Shown here piece after piece: positions 1 through 12,338 of a stretch of 64,000 bases of DNA. The stretch spans positions 138,596,281-138,660,280 of the forward strand of contig NC_089222.1 of the NCBI RefSeq assembly GCF_963924675.1. The letters are read 5' to 3'. Within the stretch, counting starts at the first letter, position 1. Every line of letters begins with the position of its first letter. A program made the translations under genes and the position numbers. The notes beneath the pieces were generated by a model that was given only the letters and a program-made list of their open reading frames with translations, did not search any database and was not told where the DNA came from. This stretch comes from Phocoena phocoena (taxonomy: Eukaryota > Chordata > Mammalia > Artiodactyla > Phocoenidae).

Positions 1-421
1 CAACTTAAAACAATCACGTACATATATAGATTGCTATATATAAACATCATGGTAACCACAAACCAAAAATAATAGATATGCACACAAAAAAGAGAAAAGA
101 ATCCAAACATAACACTAGAGATAGTCATCAAATCACAAGAGAAGAAAACAAAAGAAGAAAGGAGAAAGGCCTACAAAACAACTCCATGACAATTTTAAAA
201 AACTGCAGTAAGAACATACATATCAATAATTAAATGTAAATGGACTAAATTCTCCAATCAAAAGACATATCGTGGCTGAATGGATACAAAAATAAGACCC
301 ATATATGTGCTGCCTACAAGAGACTCAGTTCAGATCTAAAGACACAAACAGACTGAAAGTAAGGGGATGGAAAAAGGTATTCCATGCAAATGGAAATCAA
401 AAGAAAGCTGGGGTAGCAATA

Positions 422-628
422 CTTTTTTAAAAAAAATACATTTATTTATTTATTTTATTTTTGGCTTCTCTTGTTGTGGAGCACGGGCTCTAGGCACACG
501 GGCTCAGTAGTTGTGCCACATGGACTTAGTTGCTCCATGGCATGTGGGATCTTCCTGGACCAGGGATCAAACCCACGTCCCCTGCATTGGCAGGCGGATT
601 CTTAACCACTGTGCCACCAGGGAAGTCC
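422..628 (-). mobile_element. CHR-family SINE inside L1
   Basis: Minus-oriented tRNA-derived SINE: T/A-rich head (poly-A on the other strand), body with 'tgtggagcacgggctctaggc', and end 'ccaccagggaagtccc'. It is flanked by a short direct repeat caata (417-421 and 629-633) and splits the L1 endonuclease region. Confidence 0.9.
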
Positions 629-2050
629 CAATAATTATATCAGTCAAAACAGACGAATAGAGACAAAGAAGGACATTACATAATGATCAAGGGATCAATC
701 CAAGAAGAAGATATAACAGTTGTTTATTAACAATTGTTAATAAATACACACAAACACACACACACACCCAACATAGGCCACAGCAGTGGTCAGAAAAGAA
801 AAAAGGAATCCAAACTGGAAAGGAAGAAGTAAAACTGTCACTGTTTGCTGGTAACATGATATTATACCTAGAAAATCCTAAAGATGCCTCCAAAAAACTA
901 CTAGAGCTCACAATGAATTCAGTAAAGTTGCAGGATATAAAATTAACATAAAGAAATCTGTTGCATTTCTATACACTAACAACAAACTATCTGAAAGAGA
1001 AATTAAAGTAACAATCCCATTTGCAATCACATTAAAAAGAATAAAATACTAGGAATGAGCCTACCTAAGGAAGTAGAAGACCTGTACTCAGAAAACTATA
1101 AGACATTGATGAAAGAAACTGAAGATGACACAGATAAAAAGATACACCATGCTCATGGATTCAAAGAATTAATATTGTTAAAATAATCATACTACCCAAG
1201 GCAATCTACAGATTCAATGTAATCTCTATCAAAATACCAATGGCATGTTTCACAGAACTAGAACAAATAAATTTAAAAATTTTATGGAAACACAAAAGAT
1301 CCTGAATAGCCAAAACAATCTTGAGAAAGAAGAACAGAAGAATCATGCTTCCTGACTTAAGACTATACTACAAAGCTACAGTATTCAAAAACAGTATGGT
1401 ACTGACACAAAAACAGACACATAGCTCAATGGAACGGAATAGAAAGCCCAGAAATAAACCTACCCACTTATGGTCAATTAATCTACAACAAAGGAGGCAA
1501 GAATATACAATGGAGAAAAGACAATCTCTTCAATAAGTGGCGCTGGGAAAACTGGACAGCTACATGTGAAAAAATAAAATGAGGACATTTTCTAATACTA
1601 CATACAAAAATAAACTCAAAATGGATTAAAGACCTAAATGTAAGATCTGAAACCATAAAACTCCTAGAAAACATAGGCAAACACTCTTTGACATAAGTCA
1701 TAGCAATATTTTTTTGGATCTGTCCCCTAAGGCAAAGAAAAAACAGAAAAAATAAACGGGACCTAATTAAACTTAAAAGCTTTTGCACAGCCAAGGAAAC
1801 CAATAAAATGAAAATACAATGTACTGAATGGGAGAATATATTTGCAAATGACATGACTAATAAGGGGATAATATCCAACATACATAAATGGCTCATACAA
1901 CTCAACATGAAAAAAACAAAAAACCTGATATAAAAAATGGACATAAGACCTGAATAGACATTTTTTCCAAATAAGACATACAGACAGCCAACAGGAACAC
2001 GAAAAGATGCTCAATGTCATTAATCATCAGAGAAAATGCAAATCAAAACT

Positions 2051-2226
2051 ACAATGAGATATTACCTCACACCTGTCAGAATGGTTGTTATCAAAAAGAC
2101 AATAAATAACAAGTATCGGTGAGGGTGTGGAGAAAACAACAATGAGGTATCACCTCACATCTATCAGAATGGCTATCATCAAAAAGTCTACAAATAACAA
2201 AAGTTGTAGAGGATGTGGAGAAAACG
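2051..2226 (+). repeat. 88-bp tandem duplication inside the L1
   Basis: Two adjacent diverged copies of the ORF2-end sequence beginning acaatgag and ending ggagaaaac start at 2051 and 2139. The other L1 copies in the window have this block once, for example around 51993-52087. Confidence 0.8.
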
Positions 2227-2995
2227 GAACCCTCGTACACTGTTGGTGGGAATGTAAATTGGTGCAGCCACTATGGAAAACAGAATGGAGGTTCCTCAAA
2301 AACTTAAAAATAGAACTGCCATACAATCCAGCAATTTCCCTCCTGGGTGTTTATCTGAAGTAAACAAAAACATGAATTCAAAAAGATATATACGCCCCTA
2401 TATTCACTGCAGCATTTACAAAAGCCAAGATATGGAAGCAATAAGTACCCATCTATACATGAATGGATAAAGAAGATGTGGTGTGTGTATATACATACAC
2501 ACACACACACACACACATATATATAAACAATGGAATATTATTCAGCCATAAAAAAGAATGAATTGTTACCATCTGCAACAACATGGATGGACTTAGAGGG
2601 TATTATGCTTAGTGAAATAAGTTCAGAAACACAAATACTGTATGTTAATCACTTATATGTACAATCTAAAAAGTAAAACTAGTGAATATAACAAAAAATA
2701 AAAAAGACTCACAGATATAGAGAACAAACTAGTAGTTACCAGTGGGGAGAGGGAAATGGGGAGTGGCAAAAGAGGGGCAGGGGATTAAGAGGTACAAACT
2801 ACTATGCATAAAATAAATAAGCTAGAATATAAAGCTTGATCTATTATGTGGCACAGGGAACATAGCCAATATTTTATAATACCTATAAATGGAGTATAAC
2901 CTTTAAAAATTGTGACTCAGTGTGTTGTCTGTATACCTTAAACCTATATAATATTGTAAATCAACTATACCTCAATAAAATCAGCCAACTTATAA

Positions 2996-3774
2996 AATAA
3001 AAATAAAATGACTATTGAAAAAATAATATCTACTTTACAAGCTTCTGATAATGACAACATGAAATCAGCTATGTAAAGTTTATAGCATAAGACACCTGGC
3101 ACATAATAAGTACTCAATAAAGTTATTTTACTTATTGTGGTAGAAGATTTTTCTAACTTCCATGTCTATTCAAATATAAATAAAAGCTGCCATGGCATAT
3201 ATTTATATCCATATTCTAGAATGGATTTAGGTCTGCACGCCCAGGAATGCAGGCAGTTCATTTCCATTTGATAGTCCAAACAAAAACATCTGGCTCTGGT
3301 ATCTGAAAGAAACTGCATGAAGTTTTTTTTAAGTTAAGAGTGTTCTATTTGTAGATCACAAACCCTTATCTCCAGCTTTTTACTCTATAAAGAAAATGCA
3401 TGTGTGAACTAACCATTTGGAATCCTCTCGTAAAAGATGGTCGTTACCCACTAATTAAAAATACATCTAAACTATTAGCTATAAAATAAGCTACAAGGAT
3501 ATACTGTACAACACAGGGAATATAGCCAATATTTTATAATAATTATAAATGGAGTATATAACCTTTAAAAATTGTGAATCACTATATTACACACGTGTAA
3601 CTTGTACAATGTGGTACATCAACTATACTTCAATAAAATTTTTTTAAACTAATAAGCTATTGAGTGACAACTTAAGACTCTACAGTTTTTTTAATTCAAG
3701 TACTTTATGTATTCCTATGTATATATTCAAATACTATATAAATAAAATGCAGTAATATACATATATACATATAT
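2996..3774. other. AT-rich intergenic DNA with an L1 3' fragment
   Basis: Mostly unassigned AT-rich sequence. Bases about 3058-3127 resemble a MIR tail ('cacctggcacataataagtactcaataaa'). Bases about 3465-3650 repeat the L1 3' end seen at 2800-2990 (shared phrase 'aatatagccaatattttataat') and end at 'tcaataaaatttttttaaa'. No coding sequence is supported. Confidence 0.6.
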
Positions 3775-3925
3775 TACTGCATTTAATTCCCATGATGTTC
3801 TTATGAATAAGTATCATTAGTCCCATTTTACAAATGAGAAAACTGTGGCTTATGGAATTCAGTTATCTTGCTTAGGGTTACACAAGAAATAAGTATCCCA
3901 GTGCCCTAGTTCTTAGTACAATGCC
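3775..3925 (+). repeat. MIR SINE fragment
   Basis: Contains the diagnostic MIR core 'cccattttacaaatgagaaaactg' region followed by 'cttgcttagggttacac'. Ancient and diverged. Confidence 0.7.
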
Positions 3926-4029
3926 CCACATATAAAACTATTTAATAAATAATTGTGGAATTAATGACTGTTAGAATAAATTAATTTAAAAAATACATCT
4001 AAAAATGTAAAAAAAAACAAAACCAAAAT

Positions 4030-4956
4030 ACTTATGAGGGAGGGGGAGGGAAAGAAAGGCCAAGACAGAAGGAGCGCGAGGCGGCTGATAGGAGAAGACG
4101 AAGAGGCGGCGCTGCACTTGACAACCAGCATGCCAAGACGTCAGAAGAGGCAGAAGTAGATGGGAGAGAGAGACTCAGAGAGACAGAGAGCCCAAGAGGG
4201 CAAGAGACTGGACTCTTAAGAGACCCCTGGACTGACAGCTCTAGGCAGTTCAGAACCAGAATGACTATGGCTGAACCCGGGTTCATGGTGACATGGCAAA
4301 GCACTGATACTAACCTCTTATTCAGAATGTCCCAACAGGTATCAATGTTAAGGTACCAGAAAGAACCAAAACCAAAGCCCTGCTCTAGACTTTGTGGAAA
4401 GACTTACTGTCCTGCTGTGGAAAAAACCTGTAAAACCCCACATTGTCACGTGGTAGTGCATTTGTATGTGGTGCACAGACAGGCAGAAAGTGTACACCTG
4501 TCCTTTGCTTGGTTGTGGGAACTAAGTAATTCATTTCTAGGTTTGTTGAGGATTTGTCAGTAGCTGCCTCAAATGCAATGAGTGATGGATGGCTCACCCT
4601 AAAAAGGAATTCCCCATTTCAGGAATGTCAGTTTAATGATTCCTTACTTTGTAGCCTTTTTGCTCCTTGAGGGTAGTTTTTTGGTGAAGCTCAGTGTCAT
4701 TCACTGGGAAACAGTTTGATTGATTCTTACTTTGTGAATTGCCATTTTAATCCAGGGAAAAACTAGAGTTATCTTCAAATGAGTTAGAACTAAGCTGGGA
4801 TGGATATACTGAGATTAGACTGACTCACACTTCAAACATCTCATCATTTCCCTTCCCAACTGCTGCTTTTTAGTTTTCTTGGACAGCTTTGGAAAGTAAC
4901 TATGGGACTGAATAAATCTTAAAATATGCTACCCCTCCCCCCCCCAAATAAAGCAG
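4030..4956 (+). pseudogene. Candidate processed retrocopy, parent unknown
   Basis: A block whose composition differs from its surroundings: a purine- and CpG-rich head (4030-4260) followed by sequence resembling a 3' untranslated region, with AATAAA near 4911. It is flanked by matching octamers ttatgagg at 4032-4039 and 4957-4964, which could be a target-site duplication. The longest frame inside, about 100 codons from 4261, has no recognisable domain. The poly-A tail is poor and I could not identify a parent gene, so this may instead be an unclassified repeat. Confidence 0.3.
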
Positions 4957-4984
4957 TTATGAGGTAGTGACAAACGTTACAATG

Positions 4985-5400
4985 CACATGAACCTTAAAT
5001 ACATTATGCTAAGTGAGAGAAGCCAGTCACAAAAGACCACACAATATATGATTCCATTCACATGAAATACCCAGAATACACAAACCTATGGAGACAGAAA
5101 GTAAATTAGTGGTTGCTTGGGGCTGAAGAGGAAGGGACTGACTGCTAATGGCTTCAGGCTTTCCTTTTAGTGAAGAAAATAATCTAAACTTAGATTTTGG
5201 TGATGGTTCCACATCTCTGAGTATACTAAAACTATCAAATTGCGTACTTTACATGGGTAAATTTTATGGTCCATGAATTATATTTCAATAAAGATGTTAA
5301 CAAAGACATCTTTTGGGTATGACATAATCTATATGACTCTGTGCTTTTCTATACGTTTGAAATTTCCAAAATAAAAGGTTAAAATAAAATAATATATACC
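4985..5400 (+). repeat. Ancient L1 3' end
   Basis: Contains 'acattatgctaagtgagagaagccag', 'gatggttccacatctctgag' and 'attatatttcaataaag', phrases shared with the older L1 fragments at 35.2-35.8 and 56.4-57.0 kb. Only the 3' region is present. Confidence 0.75.
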
Positions 5401-5404
5401 TTAT

Positions 5405-5735
5405 GGCATCCATCAAGATGATCCTCAACAGAGTTGGTACTTGACCTTTGACCTTTCCCCACCTTCATCCTTTCTCCCATTCTGATGCCTGGAATGCGGA
5501 TGTGATGGCTGGAGCTAGCTGCTACTATCTTAGAACATGAAGACAAGGGTCACACCCTAGAAAAGGCATCACAGTGAGCTGGAAGTAGCCTGGATCTCTA
5601 AGAACATCTTGGCTCTGAGCTGTTATGCCAGCTCTGGACTACCTACCTGTGGACATTTATACGAGTCCTGTTTAAGCCACTCTTCACTTTGGGTCTCCCT
5701 TACTCACAGCTAAACCTAATCCTAACTGATAATGT
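5405..5735 (+). repeat. LTR-like remnant (MaLR/ERVL type suspected)
   Basis: Contains phrases I associate with MaLR-type LTRs: 'gatgtgatggctggagc', 'gtttaagccactctt', 'ttgggtctccc' and 'taatcctaactgata'. The class assignment is from memory and the ends are not clear. It has no coding part. Confidence 0.5.
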
Positions 5736-5739
5736 CGCA

Positions 5740-6640
5740 TTTTTATATTAGGGCTATGCTGGTTTCATAAAATAAATTAGAAGGCTTTTCATCCTTCTCT
5801 ATATCCTGCAAAAGGTTAAATAACAGAGGAAATATCTAATCTTTAAAGCTTTGATAGAAACCTGCCATAAAACCATCTGGGGCCTGGCACCTTTTCAGTG
5901 ATACTCTCTGGCAGTTTTTTCAATCTCTTCCATAGGCTATCATTTTATTCTGGTACCCCATCTTTTCTGGAGTCACTCTGCATTTTATCAACATTTGCAA
6001 ATTTATTAGCAGGAAATGCACATACTGTAATATTATAATTCTTACCAGGTTCCTTTTAATATGAAATTGTTCCTAGTGTTACATATTTTTCTCCCTTCAC
6101 TTCATTTTGTTCTATTAAAGATCAGCCGGTTGAATTAGGCTTTTCAAAGTATAAACTTGTGGACTTAATTTATAAATTTCCAGTGTTTTAAATTTCATAT
6201 CAATAGGTTCCTGCTTTTATCATGTTTATTTCCTATTTATTTGCTTATCTAGAGTTTTAATTTGAATGCCTAACTCATTAGTCTTCATTCTCTCTGGTAT
6301 AATAAAAACATTTAAGGCTATGAATTTTCCTCTGACTGCAGCACTGGCCATAGTGCAAAGCTCTTGCTAAACAGTATACTCATTTTCATTAAATCTAAAA
6401 GGGTCTATAAATGACGTTTTAGTTTCCTCTTTAAAGAATGTTATAAAATATACAAGTGGTTATACTGAATTTGATTTTCCTTTTAGTATCAATTTCTAAT
6501 TTTATTGCATTATGATAGAGTATGTGGCTTGGGCAATTTCTACATGTTAACATTTTACTGAGTTTTTTCCTTTCATTGACTTTTCCAATTTTTCCATGGA
6601 TTGAAAAGTATGTATTTTCTGTAAAATATAAAGGAACATG
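5740..6640 (-). repeat. Ancient antisense L1 ORF2 fragment
   Basis: The plus strand reads like the reverse complement of an old L1 ORF2 ('aaggctatgaattttcctctgac', 'ttctaattttattgcattatgatagagtatg'). Highly diverged, without open frames. Confidence 0.6.
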
Positions 6641-8564
6641 GTGGTGAACATTTTAGGAAGTAAATACTCAATTCTTTAACTTGTCTGCTCTTTCACTGTA
6701 CTGGGTTTTGAATTTGAGTTTTCTTAATATATACTGATGTTGAAGCTATTTTAAAGCAAAAATGAGTATTTAAGGTTTTTATTTTTCTGCTCTTTTCTAC
6801 CACTTTCCCACAGCTAAGTCTGAGCACACCCCTTTCTTGGTGTATCCAGCAGCAGTAGGTCTGGGTTGCTGGCCCAGCCTCCCCCAGGTGGCTGCTCATC
6901 TGAAGACAGAAAAAGCTCCTCCCACTTCTGTCACATAAGACCCAGAGGTTGTGGTCTTAAAACTCTAATCCTTGATCGAGATGGGAGGCAGTGATCACAT
7001 CCCCTGTCGTGGGGCCCTTGCTGAACAAACCCCATCTCTCAGAAATCCTTTTCTCTGGAGCTGCTTCTTCATGGACCTTCACAGAGCCTCCTGCCACTAC
7101 TGGACTTTGTCAAGGGAATCAAACAGAGGCCTCTCCTGGAGAAAGGACAGCTGATCCAGATGACAAGCAACCAAACATTCTAGTGTTATCTCAACCCTTG
7201 GTCTTCAACAAGCAGATGCTCCCCCAAATCTGATGAGTCCTGAAGAAGCAGGCACAAATGATGTCTTTGTGTCTTTCCATCAACCGCAATCCCCTCAACT
7301 TTAAATGGGGATAAGAGTTCCCTCCTCATAGTGTTGCTACACAATTAAGATAATACATGCATGGCACTCAGCACAGGGTCTGATCCGGAATAACAATGAA
7401 TGCTCACAGAGCTCCTGCTCTCATTAGATGCGCAGACATGGCCGGTATCTATCAACACTCCAGCAACTGAAACCATCTGCGTGGAGGCCCGTGAGTGGGA
7501 GCAGCCCAGCCCTCAGGGAGGGCGGCCTCCCTTGAGAAAGCAGTTCCTGCAGGTTTCAAGGATGTGTGGGAACCAGCACCAGACAAGAGTAGCACCATAC
7601 TCACCAGCCCGCAGCAGCTCTCCTCCCAGAACACAGGATGAAAGGGCTGCGTCACAGCTGTCATCACAGAATTTATCTTGGTATTGACATTTCTCCCAGG
7701 AAAACATAACCAAATCTTTTAGATCTCTAGAACAGTTAGTGACAGTGAAAACCAGGCTGTTTTCCTTCCACTCTGGTCAGGGAGGTTTTACTGGGTAGGG
7801 CTGGGTCAGCTGGGTCCTGGGGTGGCTGGATGAGGTCAGCAACAGCTGCGGGGAGTGCTGGTCTACACCCGCCCTGGTGTTTGACCAGCTGGGCTCGGGC
7901 AAGGTTCTGGACCCTTAAGAATCTTGAAGCAGAGGGTGGGCCTGAAGATAAAGGAGTATTTCTTCATACTACATGCATGTGGACCTCGGGCTGTACGAGA
8001 GGCATGGGTGGGATTGGACCCTACGTCACAAGCTCCAGGGCAGGACAGGGCAGGGCTGCTGCAGCCCAGACACCCGGCAATCCCGTGCTCTGAAGATGAC
8101 CCATTCCTTTCCCTCTCCGGTGACCGCGACACAGGTGAGAGGCTAGCTGTTCGGCTCACACATTCCTTGTGCTCAGCATGGTCTAGGTGGGGAGTAGGCC
8201 TGTTCCCGTCCAGCCACGGGAAGGGGCCCACATCCTCCCTGTCACATTACCACACCCTGCTGCAAAGGAGTTGGAAGTCAGTCCCCAGTCAGGTGGGCAT
8301 GGCTCCACGGAAATGCAACCCTATTTCTGAACTCGGAAGGGAATCAGAGAGGGGCTGTGGAGAGCACTGGTGATCTGCCATAGCCCAAAGTGCCGCCAGT
8401 ATGTGGGGGGTAATCTTACCCCAAAGGTCTTAAAGGTTATTCAGACTCAGGCTCCGGAATTATGAGCCTCAAGAAGGCAGAAATGACACCAGGGACCCAC
8501 CTCCCCCCAGCTACCGGAGCAGGTAGGCTCGGGACATGAGCTCTGGGTGAAGACAGGCACAATA
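6641..8564. other. Intergenic DNA downstream of VPS26C
   Basis: Nothing coding is supported. A MIR fragment lies at about 7275-7412 ('taaatggggataagagttccctcctcatag...'). The rest is of ordinary composition with short overlapping frames on both strands and no conserved domain that I recognise. Confidence 0.6.
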
Positions 8565-9988
8565 TTTTGGCTTCTTTTTTAAACGTTTTATTTCTGATTG
8601 ACGTCTCCACCTTTCCTGCGGAACTCAGGATGCAGCCGAGAACCAGAGCAAGGCCCCATTTCTGCTGGAGCTCCAAGAGCCAGAAGGTGCTCCTGCCTAA
8701 CCGGGCATTTCCCAAAAAAATGTACTGTTTTAGGTTCATGGCCTCTTTCCTTCACCTCCCCTTCTTCCTGCTGTAATAGAAGAACCTGACAATGGACACC
8801 CCCAGCTCCAGCCAGGGCAGTAGTGGGACTGCTGCTGCCCAAGATACCCAAATGTCCGAGTTTTCCTCAATAACTTATGGTGGAGGTGCCTGTCCAAGAA
8901 GCGCAAGGAAATGGCCCTCACTCGGGCCCCTCGAGGTTGAATAAAACGATAAAGGCGGCCGGGCTGCTGGCAGCTCTTCAGGTGATGATTATTCCCTCAG
9001 GAGAGGAAGGTCAGGCAGTGTGCACAGTGCACGGCTTACTTCTGAGGCTAACTGTGGACCCAGAGAAACAGCAGGATGTGAAGGAAGAAATGTGTTGTAA
9101 CAGACCCACCGTACACTGCAAATCCCAACAGGACGCGAGGGAGAAAATGGCTTCAGGCCAAACTACTTCCCCCGACCCCGCCAACGCAGGTCCCTCAGGT
9201 GGGATGGAGGTGGGCCAAGTTCATCAGGTCCAGGTCCCACCCAGCACAGAGGGGTCTTCACTGCTGGCCTGGGCCCGGGTCCCCTGCCACTCAGAACCCA
9301 GCCAACAACGACGGGCGCGGACACGTGTTTTTATCCCCGACAGAACCTAGCACTTAAACGGATTCTGGGAAGACGGCAGTAGGCAACTTCACACCAGGTC
9401 CTGAGACTCAGAAATACTCCAGCACCAGCCGTGGTCACCAGATCCCCTCACTCCTGGGAGGGCAAAGCATACTTTCCCCAGGTCCCCAAAAGTTCTGAAG
9501 TTATCATGACAAATGTTATAAAAGACAAGAGAGTGGGAAACACGCTGCACATCTGCAGCGGGCGCCACAGCACCCTCCTTGGCGGGCGTCCGCCAACGTC
9601 ATGAGCAACCAGCACGCCTGTCGCCACCCTGCGGGGTCGGGGAGCTGTCGGGAGCCCTGGCCACAACCGTCGGCCAGACGGGAGGTTTCCTTTGTCCCTG
9701 ACTTCACTTTCCAGCAAAGCTCAGACTCCGTTACAACTGTGCTCTGAACCTAAGAAGGTGCAGGTTGGTCAGGAGTCACAGGAAATTTACTCTCTGGGAA
9801 ACGATCTTGCCAACGCCATGAAGAAATCCTGATGAATTTCAAAGGGAAGCTCTGACTAGAGGGGCCTCGAGGGAATAAGGAAGAAGGGTCAGACTCATTT
9901 CTGATACAGAACCATCAAGAGAGCGAGCTCGGTGCTGCTGGCTTCGGCTCCCGTAGGTCGGCACGGCTGCATCTCCCCCTGTTCTCGC
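8565..9988 (-). other. VPS26C: Probable VPS26C 3' untranslated region
   Basis: About 1.4 kb between the stop codon and the first AATAAA hexamer on the minus strand. The sequence is moderately GC-rich, contains none of the interspersed repeats seen elsewhere, and has no convincing splice structure. Short open frames on both strands here look like chance. The 3' end is inferred from the hexamer alone; a longer alternative 3' end is possible. Confidence 0.55.
8587..8592 (-). terminator. VPS26C: Candidate poly(A) signal AATAAA for VPS26C
   Basis: This is the first canonical AATAAA on the minus strand after the stop codon, 1.4 kb downstream. It is followed by a GT/T-rich stretch (TATTGTGCCTGTCTTC) at roughly the right distance for a downstream element. 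Transcript data are needed to confirm that it is used. Confidence 0.5.
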
Positions 9989-10071
9989 CTACACCCTGCA
10001 GAGCTTCAGCGGGAAGTTCTCTGTGATGAGGTGCTCGGGGTGAAGCAGCACGACGACGTTCACCTCGAACT
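9989..10071 (-). CDS. VPS26C: VPS26C coding exon 8 (C-terminus and stop)
   Basis: Completes Glu271 and encodes residues 272-297, FEVNVVVLLHPEHLITENFP followed by LKLCRV, then TAG at 9989-9991. The acceptor is TTCGCAG before AGTTCG. The C-terminal tail LPLKLCR-type ending is characteristic of VPS26C. It differs from the human protein, as I recall it, only by conservative changes, including a final valine instead of isoleucine. The 3' untranslated region follows directly toward lower coordinates. Confidence 0.95.
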
Positions 10072-11518
10072 CTGCGAAGAGAAAGGACAGGCTTTATGCC
10101 CACCGGCCCGGAGCAGCGGGAACCAAGCACCAGCCCCGCCACGGGCGCAGCGAGCTCTCGACAGAGGGAGCTCCGGCCGCTGCGCGGGTTTGCACGTACG
10201 TCATCCCAAGCGTCCAGGAGAATCAGTGTGGATGCTACACTGGCGGGACTGCCTAAGTAAGCTGGTCTTCTCACCTTGGAACATGCTGTAAGGCCTCAGC
10301 TTCCCCAAACACTCTCCTTGTCCTTCGTCTTTACTACAGAGAATCTTCTAGAATCCTGTCAATTCACGTGTACTCTTTGGCTTTATTTTTACAGTTCCTA
10401 CAGTTCTTAATGGGAGAGTGGACTCCAAACCGGCCCACCGCTGTCTGGGGACACGTCTCCCAGCCCAGGCAAGAAACAACGTTCAGAAACAGCAAGCAGT
10501 CTAACTGTAGCTCCTTTGGATACTGGTTGGTTTCCCTACAACACCTGTTCAAACATCCCTCTTTTACCTTTCAGCAAACAGGAGTCTTCTCCCCAGCTCT
10601 CCAGCCACTAAGGGTAAGCTTACTGACAGAAAGAGGGGCGTGCATGACGAGGGAGTCCCCGAAGAGAGTCCAGCCCGGGTCCCTCCCCAGCATGAAGAGC
10701 GAGGCGGGCAGCACTGCAGCGCAGGGCTCAGCTGGGGAAGGGGCTGGGGTAGTGCGTCCAGGACCCCGCCTGCGGCCCAAGGACAACGTCCCTGTGCGTG
10801 GCTTCACCTTCGCCAAGCATCAGCCGGGACGGGAGTTGTGCACCAGCAGTGCGCACCCTGTTCCTTTCCTTTCCGTTCCTTGACGGTGGTCATGCACTGC
10901 CACAGCCCCTGGCCCTGCCCAGCACCATCCCCATCCCTCCCCAGGTCCTCTAACCACCTCGCGGTACTCCCTGGTGGGGGGCACCGTAAGCTGGGCTGGA
11001 GGACGCCACGGGCCTGGCCGTGCACACGAAGCCCCCTGCGGTCAAGGCGAAGGGGTACACCCAGATGTGCGCCTAACGCAGGACGCGGGGCTCACCCCAC
11101 CCGCACCTGAGACCCAGAGCCCGACCTCACCAGCCACGCGACAGCAACCCAGGGGCTATGAGAGGCTGTGGCGCTCAATGACCGTGGGCCACCTCCTCCC
11201 TGGGGGAGCCCCCCAGCTGACAGGGCGGCCACTGCACAAGCCCCCAAATAGACGAAACAGGAGCCACGAGGACAAAAGCATCAGTGATGTCTTGGCTGAT
11301 GGGCTGAGGGCGTTATTTCTATGGAAGAATCACAGGCACCTCATTAAATCTTATATGGACACTTAGTAAGTCTGACAAACATAACACACAGAAAATAGAG
11401 GTGCCTAATGCATAGTATAGCAGAAAAAAATAATTTTTGGACCTTTTTTGAAGTTTATGTAGGAAAAACAAGTAGAGAAATCAACAGACAAGCTCCTCCT
11501 CAACTTCAAATCAAAGTA

Positions 11519-11690
11519 CAGTCGACCTTTGAACAACGCCGACCCTGCACACGGCTGACAGTCCGCATAGAGTTTATGGGCCGCCCCTTATTCAGCAGTT
11601 CCTCCACAGCTGTTCTGCATCTGCAGATTCAACCAAGCACGGCTCACGCAGCACTGCAGTGTGTGCTCCCGAGTAAACACCCGTTTCAGA
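11519..11690 (+). repeat. Tigger/MER2-like DNA transposon fragment
   Basis: Begins cagtcgacctttgaacaac directly after a TA, closely resembling the terminal inverted repeat of the element at 55181. The phrase 'ctgcatctgcagattcaacc' supports a Tigger-related origin. The far end is not recognisable. Confidence 0.55.
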
Positions 11691-12215
11691 ACACGGTGTG
11701 CAGCGTGGCAGGGAGCACCCCGGTGGGACGCGCGGGGCTGGCACGAGGCTGTGGCTGGGAGGCTCCTGGTGGCTGCAGGCACTGACTCTGCACTCGAGGC
11801 CCTGGGGCCTCTGGATTGTGTACAGTGGGCATATACCACCTACTCAATAACCATACACACTTTTTGAGAAAAAACATGGTACCTTGTCAGCTTGGGTCAA
11901 GTCTGACCCTATGTCATCTTCCAGCTGACTGTGCTCTGTATTCGGTGAACAGCTGGGTCTGTCGCCCTCATTTCTATTGACAAGGGTGTCCTGACCCCAT
12001 TATGTTCTTGCTACAATATAACGTTTCAGATAAAGCACTCGAGGGCCCCACCGTATTAGACTGTGCTTCTAGCCTGCCGGGCTGACGGGGCTCACGCTCA
12101 CACAAGGGCACAGCAAGGTCCGAGAAGCACCCCGTGATGCCAGGTGTGACCACCTTTCCCTCTCTTAAAACAAAGAGCATACACTCAACTTCGGTGATGA
12201 AATTCTACTTCCTTC

Positions 12216-12338
12216 CTTTTTTTTTTTTTTGGCTGTACCATGCAGTTCGCAGAACCTTAGTCCCCAGACCAGACACTGAATCTGGGCCACGGCAGTGAAA
12301 GCGCCAAGTCCTAACCACTGGACCGGCAGGGAGTTCCC
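12216..12338 (-). mobile_element. Short CHR-type SINE
   Basis: Minus-oriented: T-run, 'ggctgtacca', 'ccttagtccccagacc', end 'ggcagggagttccc'. Flanked by imperfect repeats tctacttccttc (12204-12215) and tctgctttcttc (12339-12350). It lies in VPS26C intron 7. Confidence 0.85.

Larger units (their letters stand above)
1..2995 (+). repeat. Decayed LINE-1 (ORF2 to 3' end), SINE-interrupted
   Basis: A plus-strand L1 fragment. Bases 1-420 and 634-715 match the endonuclease part of ORF2. The element then jumps through an AC microsatellite (about 747-768) directly to the reverse-transcriptase domain near 785, so a large internal deletion is present. The catalytic FADD motif reads FAGN (844-855). Stops and frameshifts are frequent. 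Sequence homologous to the 3' end of the other L1s in the window runs to about 2995 and ends in an A-rich tail. A second dinucleotide run, (AC)n followed by (AT)n, lies at 2493-2525. This copy cannot be functional. Confidence 0.9.

Noticed and set aside
747..768. AC repeat considered as a CRISPR-like or regulatory repeat
   Set aside because: It is a simple dinucleotide microsatellite at an L1 deletion junction.
7863..9350. Several frames of 120-157 codons downstream of VPS26C
   Set aside because: They overlap on both strands, lack recognisable domains and partly lie in the probable VPS26C 3' untranslated region.
10368..11110. Overlapping frames of 156-171 codons in VPS26C intron 7
   Set aside because: Frames on both strands in GC-rich intron sequence, with no shared domain and no splice evidence; chance frames.
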